A stretch of 64,000 nt of DNA from Podospora bellae-mahoneyi (GCF_035222275.1 NC_085884.1:1178001-1242000); one strand, 5' to 3'; positions 30,845 to 42,819 are shown, counted from the first letter of the stretch. The notes: a model not told the origin generated them from the sequence alone. A program made the numbers and translations.

Positions 30845-33164
30845 TCATCTCGACTCTTCCTCCCTCTCCTGCATCCACTCGGGCGCCAAATCAGCAACCA
30901 CGGCCTCCTGCTCCGCCAGCTCCTCCTCCGTCGAGGCAGAGTGTATCGATCCATTCCCCAACGCCCGTTCAAAAAGCTCCTCGGGGCTGGCATCCTCCTC
31001 AACAACAACCTCATCCTCCTCCCCGGTTTGGGGCTCCCAAAGTGGATACCTAGGAGACTCCCCCTCCTCTTTGTGCTGACCAGCGAACTCAAACACCGAT
31101 CCCATCTGGGACACAGGTTGATGCTCAGGAAGTATATCCACCGGGACAATCTTGCCCGATGCCTCAACAAAATACGCTACAGCAACTTGCTCCACCTTCC
31201 CGGGAACTTCAGGCTCTTGCGGCTCTGCTGGCGGTGGGGAGTCAGGTTTCTCTTCATCGCGGCTAGACTTGGCCATGGTGTAAGTCGACTCGGAGTCAAA
31301 TGCCGACGGCATAGGGGAGTCTTTGAACAGGGGTGGGAGTTGGCGGGGTGATTCCGACGAGAACTTGTCCTGAGAAGAGCTGTTGGTTTGAATGGGGATG
31401 GCGTTGGTCATGATGGCCGGGTTGGGCACCATGGTCGTGCGGGCGCCTTCGAGAACGAACTTTGTCGCGAGCATCTTGTCCATGCTGTGGCGCTTCATGA
31501 AGAGTGAGATGAGAAAGGCGGCGACGGAAGCGCCGGTAATGGTCCAGTAGACGCCGTGGAAGCCGGCGACGTCTGGGTGTGGGAGGTGTCAGTTTGAAGC
31601 TAGAAAAGAGCGGGGAAGGGGCGGTTGACTCACAGGCTTCGAGGGCGCCGATCCGGACAGGATCGGTAGGGTCCATGGCGGCCATCTGAACAACGAATGC
31701 CTCGGAGTCGTGAGCAATCTCCTCCGGCATGCCTAGCTCGTCGAGCTTCTTGACCATGAGGTTCTGAAAGACTGTACCACCGACTGCGACACCGATGGAC
31801 ATTCCCATGGTGCGCATGAAGGCGTACATGGCTGCGGCTCGGCCGGCGTCTTCGACCCGGCTGATAGCCTGGATGCCGACGTTGACGCTGGTGAGGAGGA
31901 TGCCATGGCCGATACCGAAGACAGCGAGAATGACAGCCCAGACGGGGGTGGGGGTGTCGGTGTCGAAGAAGTGGAGGAGACCGCAGCCGATGGCGGTGAT
32001 GGCCCAGCCAGACCAGATCGCCCAGCGGTAGTGGCCTGTTCGGGAGGAAATGAGAGAAACGACGATGCTACCGGGGAGCAGGAGACAGGTGACTGGGAAG
32101 ATGTCGAGTCCGGATTGCGTCGGCTTTTCGAACCGAACCGCGGTGAAGTAGAAGGGAACGTAGTACAGCGCACAAAAGAGAATAAAGCCCTGGAAAAGAG
32201 CACAAGCATAGGCGGCAAGCGCGCTCCCACTGCAAAACAGCTGCGGCCTCAAAAACGGCTCCCTCGCCCCATAGCTCTCCCAAACAACACTCATGGCAAC
32301 ACTGAGCACACCCACCACCATGGGCGCGATGACTTGCGCAGACGACCACTCAAACTGCACACCTCCCCAGCTCATGCCCACCAAGAAACTCGTCAACCCC
32401 CCAATAAACAAAAACCCGCCCAACCAATCCACCCTTGCAAGCTTGCTCCTCAAGCTCGTCCGCTGAGTCGTCAGCTTGACATAGCAAGGAATCAACACCA
32501 GGCCCAACGCGCAAAAAGGCAGGTTGATGTAGAAGCACCAGCTCCAGAATGCCTTCTCGACAAACAACCCCCCAATCAAGGGCCCCAGCACACTCCCCAA
32601 CGCCCACGCAGCCAGCACCAAAGAAAAGTACTTTGGCCTCTGTCTCAGCGGCACAATATCCGCAAAAATAACCTGTCCCATAGTAATAATCCCCCCACCA
32701 CCAATCCCCTGCACCGACCTCCCCGCAAAAAAGACAGTAAAGTTCTTCGCAATCGGGGCGCACAGAACGGTGCCGAGGGTGAAGAACAAGACCGAAAAGA
32801 TGAGCATCTCCTTCCTGCCAAAGATGTCCGACAAGGCGGCGATGAAGGGCTGGCACACGGCGCAGGACAGGAGGTAAGATGTCCCTGCCCAGAAGGCGTC
32901 TGTTGCCGTCCCGCCGAGGTCGATGGCGAGGGTTGGGAGGACGGACACAAGGATGGTTGCGTCGAGGGCGACCATGAGGGAGATGATTGCGAGGGTGATC
33001 ATGACGGCGTATTCCTGCTTTCCTGGTTTCCACTCGAGCTCTTGCTTGAGAGTGAGGCCGTGGTGGGGGTCTTCACCTCGCTCGAGGGAGGAGGAGGAGG
33101 AGGGGGTGTCGTCCCGGGATCGGGGCATTACTGTTAGAGATGGGCGGTGGCGGTGGGTTGGCAT
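30845..33164 (-). CDS. MFS transporter, drug:H+ antiporter-2 (14-helix) type
   Basis: Two exons (33164-31634 and 31572-30845) are joined by a 61-nt GTGAGT...CCAG intron, giving 752 aa, or 740 aa if the ATG at 33128 is used. The frame extends to 33236, but there is no ATG beyond 33164. Family features: LDATILVSVLPTLAIDLGG (helix 1 with the DHA2 D-x-TI pattern), SDIFGRKEMLIFSV (motif A loop), GIGGGGIITMGQVIFADIVP, LGSVLGPLIGGLF (antiporter motif C) and about 14 hydrophobic segments. After the last helix (YWTITGASVAAFLISLF), a cytosolic tail of about 220 residues is acidic and Ser/Pro-rich (DEEKPDSPPPAEPQEPEVPG, EEDEVVVEEDASPEELFE), which is unusually long for the family. Such pumps export toxic compounds or secondary metabolites at the plasma membrane. 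No biosynthetic cluster is adjacent. Confidence 0.9.
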
Positions 33165-35177
33165 CAAGTTGTCTGTCGATGGGATATAGGGTCGGGTGGT
33201 GGGAGGTCTCGTAAAGGGGGAAGAACAAAAACCCAAGAGGGAAACTGGAAAAAGGAACGAGTGGCCTTGGACACGGGAGACTTAACACCGAAGCAGACAG
33301 GAGCTTGTCATGCGGGCTGTTTTGTTGCTAAGGGGGGAAAGCGTCTGTCCTCAGGATCGAAGAATTAAAAGAACCGGTGGGTAGGAAGGGGGGATATACC
33401 ACTGCTTCAGGGGGGGTTGGGAGGAGTCTGTCGGTTCCGGTTTTCTTTATCTCTCACATTCCCCTCCTTCCGAAGTGTATGGACATGTGGTGAAAGTGGC
33501 AAGTTGTCTGTCTTGTTTGATGGCGATAAGGTGCCGAACCAAGATGCTACCGCACGTCAAGCGCAGGTGAGGTCAGGAAGGAATTAGCTCACAGTCATCT
33601 CAGTCCAGGAAACGCAACATTCGGTTCAAGCTTTCTGTTATGGCATGGAGTCACAGAGTTTGGGGATTTGCATGTCAGTGAGGGTCGGATGGGAAGAGCG
33701 GGCATGCCCAGGGGTAAACAGGCTTATAGCACCAAACGTCAGAGTGGGACTACTGCTAGATGTGTCTAGATACAGGTCACCATGCTGGATACGTGGACTC
33801 TCACGTGGCTAACGTTGAGTTGCACTGACGATTGCTGATATAGCGTACGTGAATGGCTGTTTGCAGTGGAGGTGGGTGAGTGATACTCAGACTTGGATCA
33901 CAGTATCACAACAGCCATTGATGGCAACCAATGGCTGATCACATACATCTTGGGAAAAATTACCAACAATAGCAATCCCAGACTCAATAGCGGTCTGTCA
34001 TGAATAGATGGAAAGACAACGGTATATGGTAGGGTCACAACGGGTGGCGCCTCCCTCCCGCAGCGAACAGCCGTCCGCGTTATTGGACACAGCCCACATG
34101 GCGAATGGAAGACTGGAACGTCTAATTGGCGACGAGATTGGCCTGTGAGTGGCTGCAGCCGGTGTTTCAAAGAGAAGTTTCCCCCCAGCTGAAGCTGCAG
34201 GTGCAAGTTCCCCGCACTTGACCACCCATCTGGACTAACGAGAGACCGTCTTGGAGTTTATTCTCGGTGACAGCTTACCTTATTTTGATCTGGGTGGTAT
34301 CACAGGGTTTTCCATGTCTCGGAGAGAAAGCAATGTTGATCGACAAGGGCGGCGATGGGCAAAGAGACAATACCATGAACCAGCACCCGAAATGTTCCAC
34401 AAAGAAAGATGAGGATTCTAAGCAGCATGGCAGTCACATAGTCACATGGGAAAAGTTTGTTTGATATCACTACCAACAACTTGGACTGGAGCCGCGGTGC
34501 AAGCCATGCAACTGCCGGCACTAGCACACCGTTCCCGAAGCGGGCATTGCAGAAAAACCGATGCCTTTCCAGATGGCGTCAGTTTCGCATGCTCTGGAGC
34601 TCCATAAACCCCGTCGTCGCTGGCACCATGCTGGGGCTGATGTCATGACTGTTTGCCAGCTTCCAGCTTGGAGGTATGCAGCTGAGCAAGTGCATGGAAC
34701 CTCATTTCTCAACACGTTATCTACCACGGGCTGAACAAAACAGCCGCTTCCCCGACTATGACCAGCCCTGTGCCTCTCTTACGGGCTTACCGTCCATGAT
34801 AGGACGCAAACTAGAGTTTTATCTCTGGCACCAAACCAAATGTAACCCTACCTACTTCGCTGTGTTTCACAGGCTGTCCCCATCGACCATGTTTAACCTC
34901 TGGTATATCAGACTGTGTGATGGGAGAACAGCGGCAAATGTTTGCCAATTCAGGAACGAGAAAAGACAAGGCATTTGTCCCCGTGGTGCAGCTGAAATGG
35001 TGTGACATTGCAGCCAGGAACCAAACTGCTATATTTATCGACACGTATGTGTGCTGTCTTGCACAGCAGCTAGGTGTCTACCATGACACCGGCGGGCGGA
35101 TATAATACCTCTGTGATCACAAACCTCCATCAGTCTGCCCTGCATCACCTACCTAATGACAACTACACCTCACCAAC
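33165..35177. other. Divergent intergenic region between MFS and DUF829 genes
   Basis: About 2 kb without a supported gene. It probably holds the promoters of the flanking divergent genes. The frames at 33898-34225 and 34521-35044 carry no recognisable motifs. No strong repeat was noticed. Confidence 0.4.
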
Positions 35178-36224
35178 ATGACCTCTTCATCTCCCATCCC
35201 AGGCTTCACCCCCCTCTCCTCCACAATCCACCTCTATCAACCCCCTTCCCCTACTCTCACCCATCATACCTCCCCCAACCCTCCCCAACTAATAATCCTC
35301 TGCACCTGGACCTCCGCCAAACCAGCCCACATAGCAAAATACACCACCGCCTACCAATCCCTCCACCCCACCACCCCCATCCTCCTAATAACAACCCACA
35401 TCACCGATCTAATCATCCACTCCATCCCCCACAAGGCAAAATCCCTCCTCCCCGCCTTGACTTACCTCCTCAGGCTCCCAGCCACCACCCTAGGACCATA
35501 CTTCTCCCCCTTCTCCCCCCCAACCGCGCGATTACTCCCCGGCTCAATCCTCTTGCACACCTTCTCCGAAGGCGGCTCCTTCGCCGCCGTCTCCCTCGCC
35601 ACAACCTACCTCCACCATTCAAAACAAAAGCTCCCAGTCGGGGCATTCATCTTCGACTCCACGCCCGGAAGCCCAACACCGTCTTTTGCCTGCTCCACGG
35701 CAGCCTTTGCGAGGACACTCCCCGGTTTTTGTCAACATAATGTTATTCGGAAGAGCATTGGCGGGGTGGTGTACCTCTCTTTTCGGGCCCGCTCAGGCAA
35801 CAGAGACAAAGCGCGGCGGAACTGGCTGCACTTTACACAACTGGGGTTAAATAACGAAAGGCTATGGGATTCATCATCCGAGAGTGTCCCAACGACGTAC
35901 CTCTTTAGCGAAAAGGACGATCTTGTCTTGTGGGAAGATGTGCAAGACCATGCGGTCAGGGCAAAGAGACGGAGCTTGATGGTTAGGTTTAAAGAGACGG
36001 GGCACTGCGGGCATGTCATGGGGGAGAGGGAGAGGGGAATATACTGGGCTGCGGTGAGGCTAACATGGGAAGGGGTGAGGGTTGATGGGGGGTTGGGGGT
36101 GAAACTACATGGTTTGGGGAGGACAACGGTAGGGTGGAACAACAGAAAAGGGTGGCTTAGTTTGGATAGTTTGTGTCTTGAGGAGGAGGAGGAGGAGGAG
36201 GAGGAGGAGAGAATAAGGACATGA
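35178..36224 (+). CDS. DUF829 / TMEM53-like alpha/beta-hydrolase-fold protein
   Basis: A single exon of 348 aa starts at the ATG at 35178 (CACCAACATGACC). The family layout is clear: PQLIILCTWTSAKPAHIAKY (strand 1 and the conserved W), PILLITTHITDLI, a nucleophile-like elbow LLHTFSEGGSFAAVSL (family HxFSxGG), VGAFIFDSTPGSP, then TTYLFSEKDDLVLWEDVQDH and a late His (KETGHCGHVMGER). These are the expected Ser, Asp and His positions of a hydrolase-like fold. TMEM53/DUF829 proteins are nuclear-envelope or membrane-associated in animals; fungal members are largely uncharacterised, some in secondary-metabolite clusters. The protein ends with nine or ten consecutive Glu encoded by a GAG microsatellite (36181-36210), a likely site of length variation. 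Function is inferred from the fold only. Confidence 0.8.
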   Translation: MTSSSPIPGFTPLSSTIHLYQPPSPTLTHHTSPNPPQLIILCTWTSAKPAHIAKYTTAYQSLHPTTPILLITTHITDLIIHSIPHKAKSLLPALTYLLRLPATTLGPYFSPFSPPTARLLPGSILLHTFSEGGSFAAVSLATTYLHHSKQKLPVGAFIFDSTPGSPTPSFACSTAAFARTLPGFCQHNVIRKSIGGVVYLSFRARSGNRDKARRNWLHFTQLGLNNERLWDSSSESVPTTYLFSEKDDLVLWEDVQDHAVRAKRRSLMVRFKETGHCGHVMGERERGIYWAAVRLTWEGVRVDGGLGVKLHGLGRTTVGWNNRKGWLSLDSLCLEEEEEEEEEERIRT

Positions 36225-37562
36225 CAAGTTGGAAAAAAAAAAAGAAAAGAAAAAAAGGAACAAAAAGAAATCGAAACAACTACCTTATTTAATCCTTCCT
36301 CTATTCCTAGAGGATCCCCATGTCCTAACTCTCTGAGCCAGCAAATATCTAACCGTAGAATTAATCTCACCCCCTACCGACAAGGACATTCCTCTCTTAT
36401 TCCTCCACATGTGTATGTACATCACTGTAATCCTCTGCACAACTCCTTCCCTCAGGCATCAGCGCCGTGCACCCCAGACTCCTTTGTTCCGCACTACCCA
36501 ACCCATTTTATACTTATTTCAGCCTCCGCGTAGTCTCACACCGATACTCGGCAAGTGTCGTTTGTACCGAGATTATCGGAGGGGTGGTCATACATTTGTG
36601 TCGTCAATCGACGAGGATAATTGTTGCAAGTTGCGAATCGAAACGTTCAAGGGTATCATGTACATGTATCAAGCCCCTATAAACATCGAATTGCAGGCGT
36701 AATTTCAGGCTGCCGAAAAGCAGGAGGTGGCGCATTGTAATATTCGGGGTATCCTGTCCCCGTTCTTTTTGTTGTTTTGTTGGTGACCCTTTTTTTGGTT
36801 TGTCTTGTCATTTTGCTGATGGGGACGGTGCTTTTCGCCATCCCTCGGCGTCTCGATCGTGCTTGTGAATGGACCGAGAGGGTCAAGCCTCAGAGCTAGA
36901 CTCTTGTTGGATAGGCTTTCTTGCGGCATCGTGATGGAGGATCCCCCTAAGTACCGCAAGTCTTGGCGAGTTCTGCAGAAGATGTTTGCAGCAGACTCGA
37001 TTTGAACTGAGTACCACTCCAGACTCCCCGAGCTCTGAACTCGAGATGAGCAGTTGGACCCAGACGAATGGGCCACCGACCAGGTTGCCAGTCTGATCGG
37101 CGATTCAACCTCTCGGAAAACTGAGTTAAGGGTTCGGTTGGATGAGAGGGTGTGATGTAGGTTATGGGGAAGCCGAGCGGTGGTGTCTCGTGGTGGTGGT
37201 TGTGGACCTGGGTGAGGTGGATGAAGGCTGAACTCTAATCGCCAAAGTCAGTACCGGAATGCTTGGGTCTGTGGTGTGGCACAAAACTTTCAAGACGGTG
37301 CCAAGTGGAACAAAGGGGACCTGTCGAGACATGTCTCAGTTGTTGAAAAAATCAAGTCGATTGCCATGACATCCCAAGGACGTCGTGCTTAAAGATTCGC
37401 CAGATAACTCCAAACCAAGTATCGATACAGTCCCGCCGCCCGTTTCCCTGGATATCATACATACACTCCTTTATTCATGACATAAATCATTCTCGCCCAT
37501 ATTCATCCCGAATTCCTATCCTAACGTGCCGTTTTGTCCTTTTCTTCCTCATAGCAAAATCA
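36225..37562. other. Intergenic, no supported gene
   Basis: The region starts with an A-rich tract (36231-36262) just after the DUF829 gene, probably its 3' end. A minus-strand frame at 36705-37076 is open for 123 codons (SNCSSRVQSSGSLEWYSVQI) but has no ATG at its start and no recognised motif; it was not called. Confidence 0.35.
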
Positions 37563-38224
37563 TCATGACTTGTCCTGGAGAGGACTTCCCCGGAGAGGGC
37601 TTCCTCGCAAGGGACTCCCTCGTAAGGGGCTGCCTCGGCTGCTATCCCTCTTGGGCCATTGGTTATTGGTTCCGTCCAGATCGTCAAATGGGTCTAAGTG
37701 GTCGTTGAGCTGGGCGGCGCTCAGCTTTGCTTCCTTGGGGGCATCCAGAGGGTCTCTTGAACGTCGACCAAAACCGCTGGGCGAGCCCTCAGGCGAGAAT
37801 TTGGAGTCGCTATCGTGTGCGCGTGATCGCTTCGTGGAGGGTACATCGTCAAGACCGTAGTCTGCCGCTTGGAACCGATCGCTCTTGTCCTCGCTCGCAT
37901 CTCTCTTCTTCTTCCGGCGGTGCAAAAATGCAAGGACGCTCAAAGTGCAAATAATGAGGGCACCACTTGTAGACCCTCAGTCAGCAATGGTTCGCCAAGC
38001 GCATATGATGCCAAGAGCGAGGTAAACACTCACAAAACACTGCCAACCACAATCCAAGTAATTTTGGCGGTCGAAATGCCGGGCTTCTCGCACAGATTGA
38101 TATTTGGTTGCGGGCTGCACTCGTCATCCTCCCGAGGGAGGAGCATGGCGGCTACTGCGCGCTTGAGCTTCGCAGCAGACCAATGCTGCATGCTTGCAGC
38201 GGGAGCTATCCCTTGGGGCGCCAT
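37563..38224 (-). CDS. Small single-pass membrane protein with C-terminal GSPLR repeats
   Basis: Two exons (38224-38034 and 37965-37563) joined by a 68-nt intron (GTGAGT donor, TGCTGACTG branch site) give 197 aa. The N-terminal part carries DDECSPQPNINLCEKPG, a short likely extracellular stretch with two cysteines. Then comes one transmembrane helix (ITWIVVGSVFGALIICTLSVLAFL) created across the splice junction. A strongly basic stop-transfer (HRRKKKRDASEDKSD) follows, then an acidic, Ser-rich cytosolic tail with ADYGLDDVPSTKR. The C-terminus has four tandem GSPLR/Q units (SSRGSPLRGSPLRGSPLRGS) encoded by 15-nt repeats. This layout resembles uncharacterised fungal single-pass proteins with a DxGxDD motif after the helix. 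A WSC or sensor domain is not present. Function is unknown; type I-like topology is inferred. Confidence 0.65.
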
Positions 38225-40070
38225 TGCTGCTTGGGAGGTTGGTGTTGGTGTAGTTCTAGGGAAAAAGCGATTGCAAAGCGATTGCAAAGCGATTCACCCA
38301 GTTTCCGTTCCCTTCGGATTCCGCCAAAAATCAGACCATCTGCTTTTCAATCTTCCAGCGATTGTCGAAAAATGGTCAGGGTCTGTTGGCCGCACTTGAA
38401 GAGAAACCGACGGCGGGCCGCCTTGTGTAAGCGTGTGCCGTAGCGGGAGGTGGTGCGCTCAGGAACGTGGAAAAAGGCAGTGCGGGCAGTCTGTTGGTAT
38501 GTTGTCCGCGACACGTTGGGAACACCGTAGGTCCACAAGACAAGATAGCAGCGAAGGTAAAGGTTTCGAAGTCGAAAACGAAGGTGAGGATGAAGACGAA
38601 ACACGCATCACATCAAACCGCCGGGGTTGACAGGAAGATAAAAAAGGCTGTTGGCATAGCGTCACAGTCTTGTTAATTGAGAAATCCTGAATCCGGAATC
38701 GTTGCGAGCGGTAGGTGACGTCGAGAGCGTGTCCGTGTCAAGGGATAATTGCCAACCGAACGGCGCAGTCTGATTGGTACCTCACACTCAGAAATGCAGG
38801 AAGCCGGGATCCACCCCGGCATGCAGGCGATGCTGCAGCATAAATTAGCTGATGTGATTGGGCGAGAGGGTGCTTGACGATGGGGGAGTTTCACGCTGCA
38901 AAAACAAGCACCTCGCCTGGAGACAGGATCCTTTGGAGGCATCCAGGCCCTTGGCTTTTTTGTATCATGAACTTCTTATACGAGCTGCTCCGTAGTATCG
39001 GGCTTACTGCCCCGTTCAGCAAGAGGAAGTTTGTGTTGTCAACAAACGAACTCACGGCTAGGTACGGAAGCGAGCAAATATCACGAACACAACAGTTTTC
39101 GCCGCGGAAACGCTCCAGCGGACTAATGCCGTGCCATGAGTCGGATAGTCCCATAGTAAACCTGCAGTCAAGATCGCCAAACAGGGAACTAAACAACCTC
39201 GTCTTGGACGTCATGGAGATACTATCTACAGTACAGTGATATTCACAGCTTGCCAAAATCCTGGACAACACAAACTTTTGGTTCTACTGATCATAATGCT
39301 TGACTTAGTTTGAGTTGTCCATAGCCACAACTTATGTTCCAATCTCCGTCCAACGGCATGTCGGGAGTGCTGTGCTGCCACGTTTTAATTGAACCGACAT
39401 GAAGATATTCTATCTCTGACACGTTGCACGGCCAGCTTGGAAAGATCGACCGGGCGATGCCGGTGTTCCGTTTCATAGGCCCTCTTCTATAAGAGAGATG
39501 CTATCACCAAAACAGTGGACGGGGTCGAATCCAGGACAACGGTTGAGGTCATGGCTTTCCACAGCACTGCAACGGTCTTTTAGTTCCCCGCTAAAAGATA
39601 CGTACCGGGGCGCATCCCCCACATTTGGTACAAGACAGATGCTGGTTGGAAACAGAAATTGCTGGCCTCTTCCTGGCTTACGCCCGGCTCATTGTGAAAC
39701 AACTCACACAGGACATCCTTTCTCTCACAGTGAGGCCGTTGAAATTCTGCTCCCAACCCCACCAGAAGCTGGGGATTTGGTGGGGGTTTATTGAATCTCT
39801 GCATTGGCCCGTGCACTTTGAGCCAAGGGCGACTCGGCTGGCAAGGGCGGTCATCTGATTGCTTTTACGTGATTGGCCACCGGCTCTTGAGCTTCGTTCG
39901 GTCGAGAAATCCACTCACTGAATGTCACAACCCGTTCGAGAAAATTGCCGACATCTTACCGCCGACAAAGTTCAAAGTCGACGCTCCAGATCGCCAGATC
40001 CCAGCCGGCAGTATTTCTGGTTGACGGCCACTCACCAGCATATCTTACAACAGAACTTCTCACCGATACA
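38225..40070. other. Intergenic, divergent promoters, no supported gene
   Basis: 1.8 kb between two divergently transcribed genes. Small frames on both strands (38433-38676, 38874-39239, 39498-39858) overlap each other and lack motifs. The last 150 bp (about 39920-40070) are probably the 5' leader of the CBS-PB1 gene. Confidence 0.35.
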
Positions 40071-42309
40071 ATGTCTACAAACCCGGGCACCATGCGAGGC
40101 CCGAGCCGGACCGGCCAGCGCGGCGGCATCCCTTTCACCCCCAATACCCCTACGACATCGTCTGCCTCTTCGGCGATCCCCAGACCAGTCGAAACCACCC
40201 ATGCTGCCCCCAGCGAGAGCGGCGCCTCCTTGAGTGCCGGCAGACAAAAACAAGCAAAGCGAGACGAGGTGTGTATTTTGGCTTCTTTTTCTTCTTGTTC
40301 TGAGCCAGTTATCGGCTCGTCTTGGCGCCTCTATTTCGCATCTCCTGATCAGTGACGTGGCGGACGAGGAGAAATACCACTTGGTGGGCGACAGGATGAA
40401 GACTTACTCTGTAACTACCAGGCCATCCGCCGCAAGCTGGAGAGTGATCTCTCCAAGAAGAAGCACCTTACCAGCCGAGCCCGCCATTCCCGCAAAGCCC
40501 CTCCCGGCACCGTCCTTGCCCTCAAGCCTAGCCCCGCCCTCCAGATCAAGCCCGCGACGACCGTTTCCGAGGCTGCCCAGTTGATGGCCGCGAAAAGGGA
40601 AGACTGCGTGCTTGTTACCGACGACGATGAGAGAATTGCCGGCATTTTCACCGCCAAGGATCTCGCCTTCCGCGTTGTTGGAGCTGGGTTGAAGGCCGCC
40701 AATGTCACCATTGCCGAAATCATGACCAAGAACCCCCTCTGCGCCAGAACCGATACCAGTGCCACCGATGCCCTCGACCTCATGGTCCGCAAGGGCTTCC
40801 GCCACTTGCCAGTTATGGACGAGAACCAAGACATCTCTGGTGTGCTCGATATCACAAAGTGCTTTTACGAGGCCATGGAGAAGTTGGAGCGGGCCTACTC
40901 TTCGTCTCGCCGTCTCTACGACGCCCTCGAGGGTGTGCAGTCCGAGTTGGGCACAAGTCAGCCTCAACAGATTATTCAGTATGTTGAGGCCTTGCGGTCC
41001 AAGATGTCGGGTCCTACCCTTGAGTCGGTCCTCAACGGCATCCCACCCACCACCGTCAGCGTGCGGACATCGGTCAAGGAGGCTGCCCAGTTGATGAAGG
41101 AGAACCACACCACAGCCGTCTTGGTGCAAGATCAGGGCGCTATTACGGGTATCTTCACCAGCAAGGATGTTGTCCTGCGTGTTATTGCCCCAGGCCTTGA
41201 TCCTGCCACTTGCAGCGTCGTCCGTGTGATGACCCCTCACCCCGACTTTGCGCCCATGGACATGACCATCCAGGCTGCTCTTCGCAAGATGCATGGTATG
41301 TTTACTTGTCCAAACTTTGTTGAGATCAAACTAATACGGTGCTTCAGATGGCCACTACCTTAACCTCCCGGTGATGAACGATGGAGGCGAGATCGTCGGT
41401 ATGGTCGATGTACTCAAGCTCACATATGCCACTCTTGAACAGATCAACACGATGGGGACAGGCGCCGACAACGAAGGACCGGCATGGAACAAATTCTGGC
41501 TCTCGCTTGACCACGAGACCGAGTCCATGGTCTCTGGTGACGGCTCCCATCACCACACCCACCACACCCGCTCCGTCATGTCCCCCGATATGTCCCGCGA
41601 CAGAATCAACGACAGCGTTGCGCCCGGCGATTCAGCCAGCCATGCGGGTGTTGATTCCCCCCCCCATAGTGCTGTGGCGCCCATCACACCCGAACTCCCA
41701 CCCAGTGAGATCCCATTCGCCTTCAAGTTCAAGGCGCCTAGCGGGCGTGTCCATCGTCTGCAAGTGACTGCTGCGCACGGCATGGAGGAATTTGTTGCCA
41801 ACGTCGCAGCGAAGCTCGGCGCCGAGGTGGAGACTATTGGAGGTGCACCAGCGGTTGAGGATGGTCTGCTCTCTGGCGGATTTGCCCTAAGCTATCTGGA
41901 TGATGAGGGTGATTCGGTTTCCATCACAACAGACCAGGATCTCCTGGAGGCCATTCTCCTGGCCCGTCATGGCCATCGCGAGAAGGTCGATCTCTTTGTT
42001 CACCACCCCAACCAACCTCCCGTTGCCGTCGCCCCAGCGCCAGAACCGGTGGCGCACCCCACTCCTCCTGCCTCGTCAGTAGTCAGAGAGCGGAGAAAGG
42101 CACACCACGAGGAGGAGTCCGAGGAAGAGGAGGACGAATCTGAGGAGGAGGCGCCTGTTCGCCGGAGAACCCGCACGCGGACTGCGCCTCTTCAGCAGGA
42201 ACAGGTCATTGCCGGTGTCCCTAATGAGCTCCTGCTGCCAGGTGCTATTGTCACATTGGCCGTGGTTATCATTGGTGTGTTTGCCATTGGTAGAGCGTCT
42301 AGCAGATAA
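40071..42309 (+). CDS. CBS-domain and PB1-domain protein with C-terminal membrane anchor (Mug70-like)
   Basis: Three exons (40071-40268, 40422-41295, 41348-42309) give 677 aa. After a disordered N-terminus there are four CBS motifs in two pairs: VSEAAQLMAAKREDCVLV, IAGIFTAKDLAFRVVG, TDALDLMVRKGFRHLPVMDE, then VKEAAQLMKENHTTAVLVQD, ITGIFTSKDVVLRVIA and LNLPVMNDGGEIVGMVDVLK. CBS pairs bind adenosine nucleotides. A PB1 domain follows (FKFKAPSGRVHRLQ, LSYLDDEGDSVSITTDQDLL), a protein-protein interaction module. The C-terminus has an acidic run (EEESEEEEDESEEE), an Arg-rich patch and a hydrophobic segment LLLPGAIVTLAVVIIGVFAI seven residues from the end, indicating a tail anchor. The architecture matches S. 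pombe Mug70 and its filamentous orthologues. It is probably an adenylate-sensing scaffold on a membrane; the partner is unknown. The first intron, 153 nt, is the longest here. Confidence 0.88.
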
Positions 42310-42819
42310 ACAGATGTGGCAGGCGGGAGAGGAATGTTGGGGGAGTATATATCCGCTTTTAGGGGGGTGGTGAAAGCAAAATCCGGTGACGAGACGAACG
42401 AGCCTTGCGTTGGGGCGAGCCTTTTACGATGCACACCTACAAAACCACATGGTTCGGGCAGGCGAGGTTCGCGGTGTAGAATTCTTTTGTATCAGACTTC
42501 ATGACTGCCTATTGATTCCATAGATGATCTAATAGCACTTTTTCATTTTTCCTTTGTTCAGAATTGACGGATCCCCCCTCTCTTCTCATCCATTGTCTTC
42601 TCACTGCCCCTGAAATGAACAAGTGATGTCGTAACGTGGGGTGAGAGACCTCCGATGTGGTGCGGGCGTCGGTTCGGGTGGTTGGCGGCTCGGCGGGGAG
42701 GCGAAGCACGGGCCACCTCGAATTGGAGCTGCTCCTCTGGAGAAAAGTTGATTTGTGCTTCGGCTGGCAATAGAACTTCTGGAACTGGTGATGCCTGTTA
42801 GACACCCAGCATTCCCGCC

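Noticed and set aside
31905-33137. 410-codon plus-strand open frame across the MFS transporter
   Set aside because: Lies antisense to exon 1 of the transporter. It is low-complexity and hydrophilic without any motif, while the minus-strand frame encodes a textbook transporter. A codon-bias shadow.
33165-33236. Extension of the MFS protein upstream of the ATG at 33164
   Set aside because: The extended frame begins at TTG, not ATG, and there is no sign of a non-ATG start.
6641-36224. A secondary-metabolite cluster joining the beta-lactamase-like, CoA-transferase, SDR, MFS and DUF829 genes
   Set aside because: No polyketide synthase, peptide synthetase, terpene cyclase or pathway regulator is present; two of the candidates are broken and the genes are spread over 30 kb with unrelated genes between them.
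36705-37076. 123-codon minus-strand open frame downstream of DUF829
   Set aside because: Begins at GTG, has no ATG near its start, no motif and a low-complexity end.
39525-39545. GGGTCGAATCCAGG as a possible tRNA TPsiC arm
   Set aside because: No matching box A or acceptor stem nearby.
40404-41294. 296-codon minus-strand open frame over the CBS-PB1 gene
   Set aside because: Antisense shadow; the plus strand carries clear CBS motifs.
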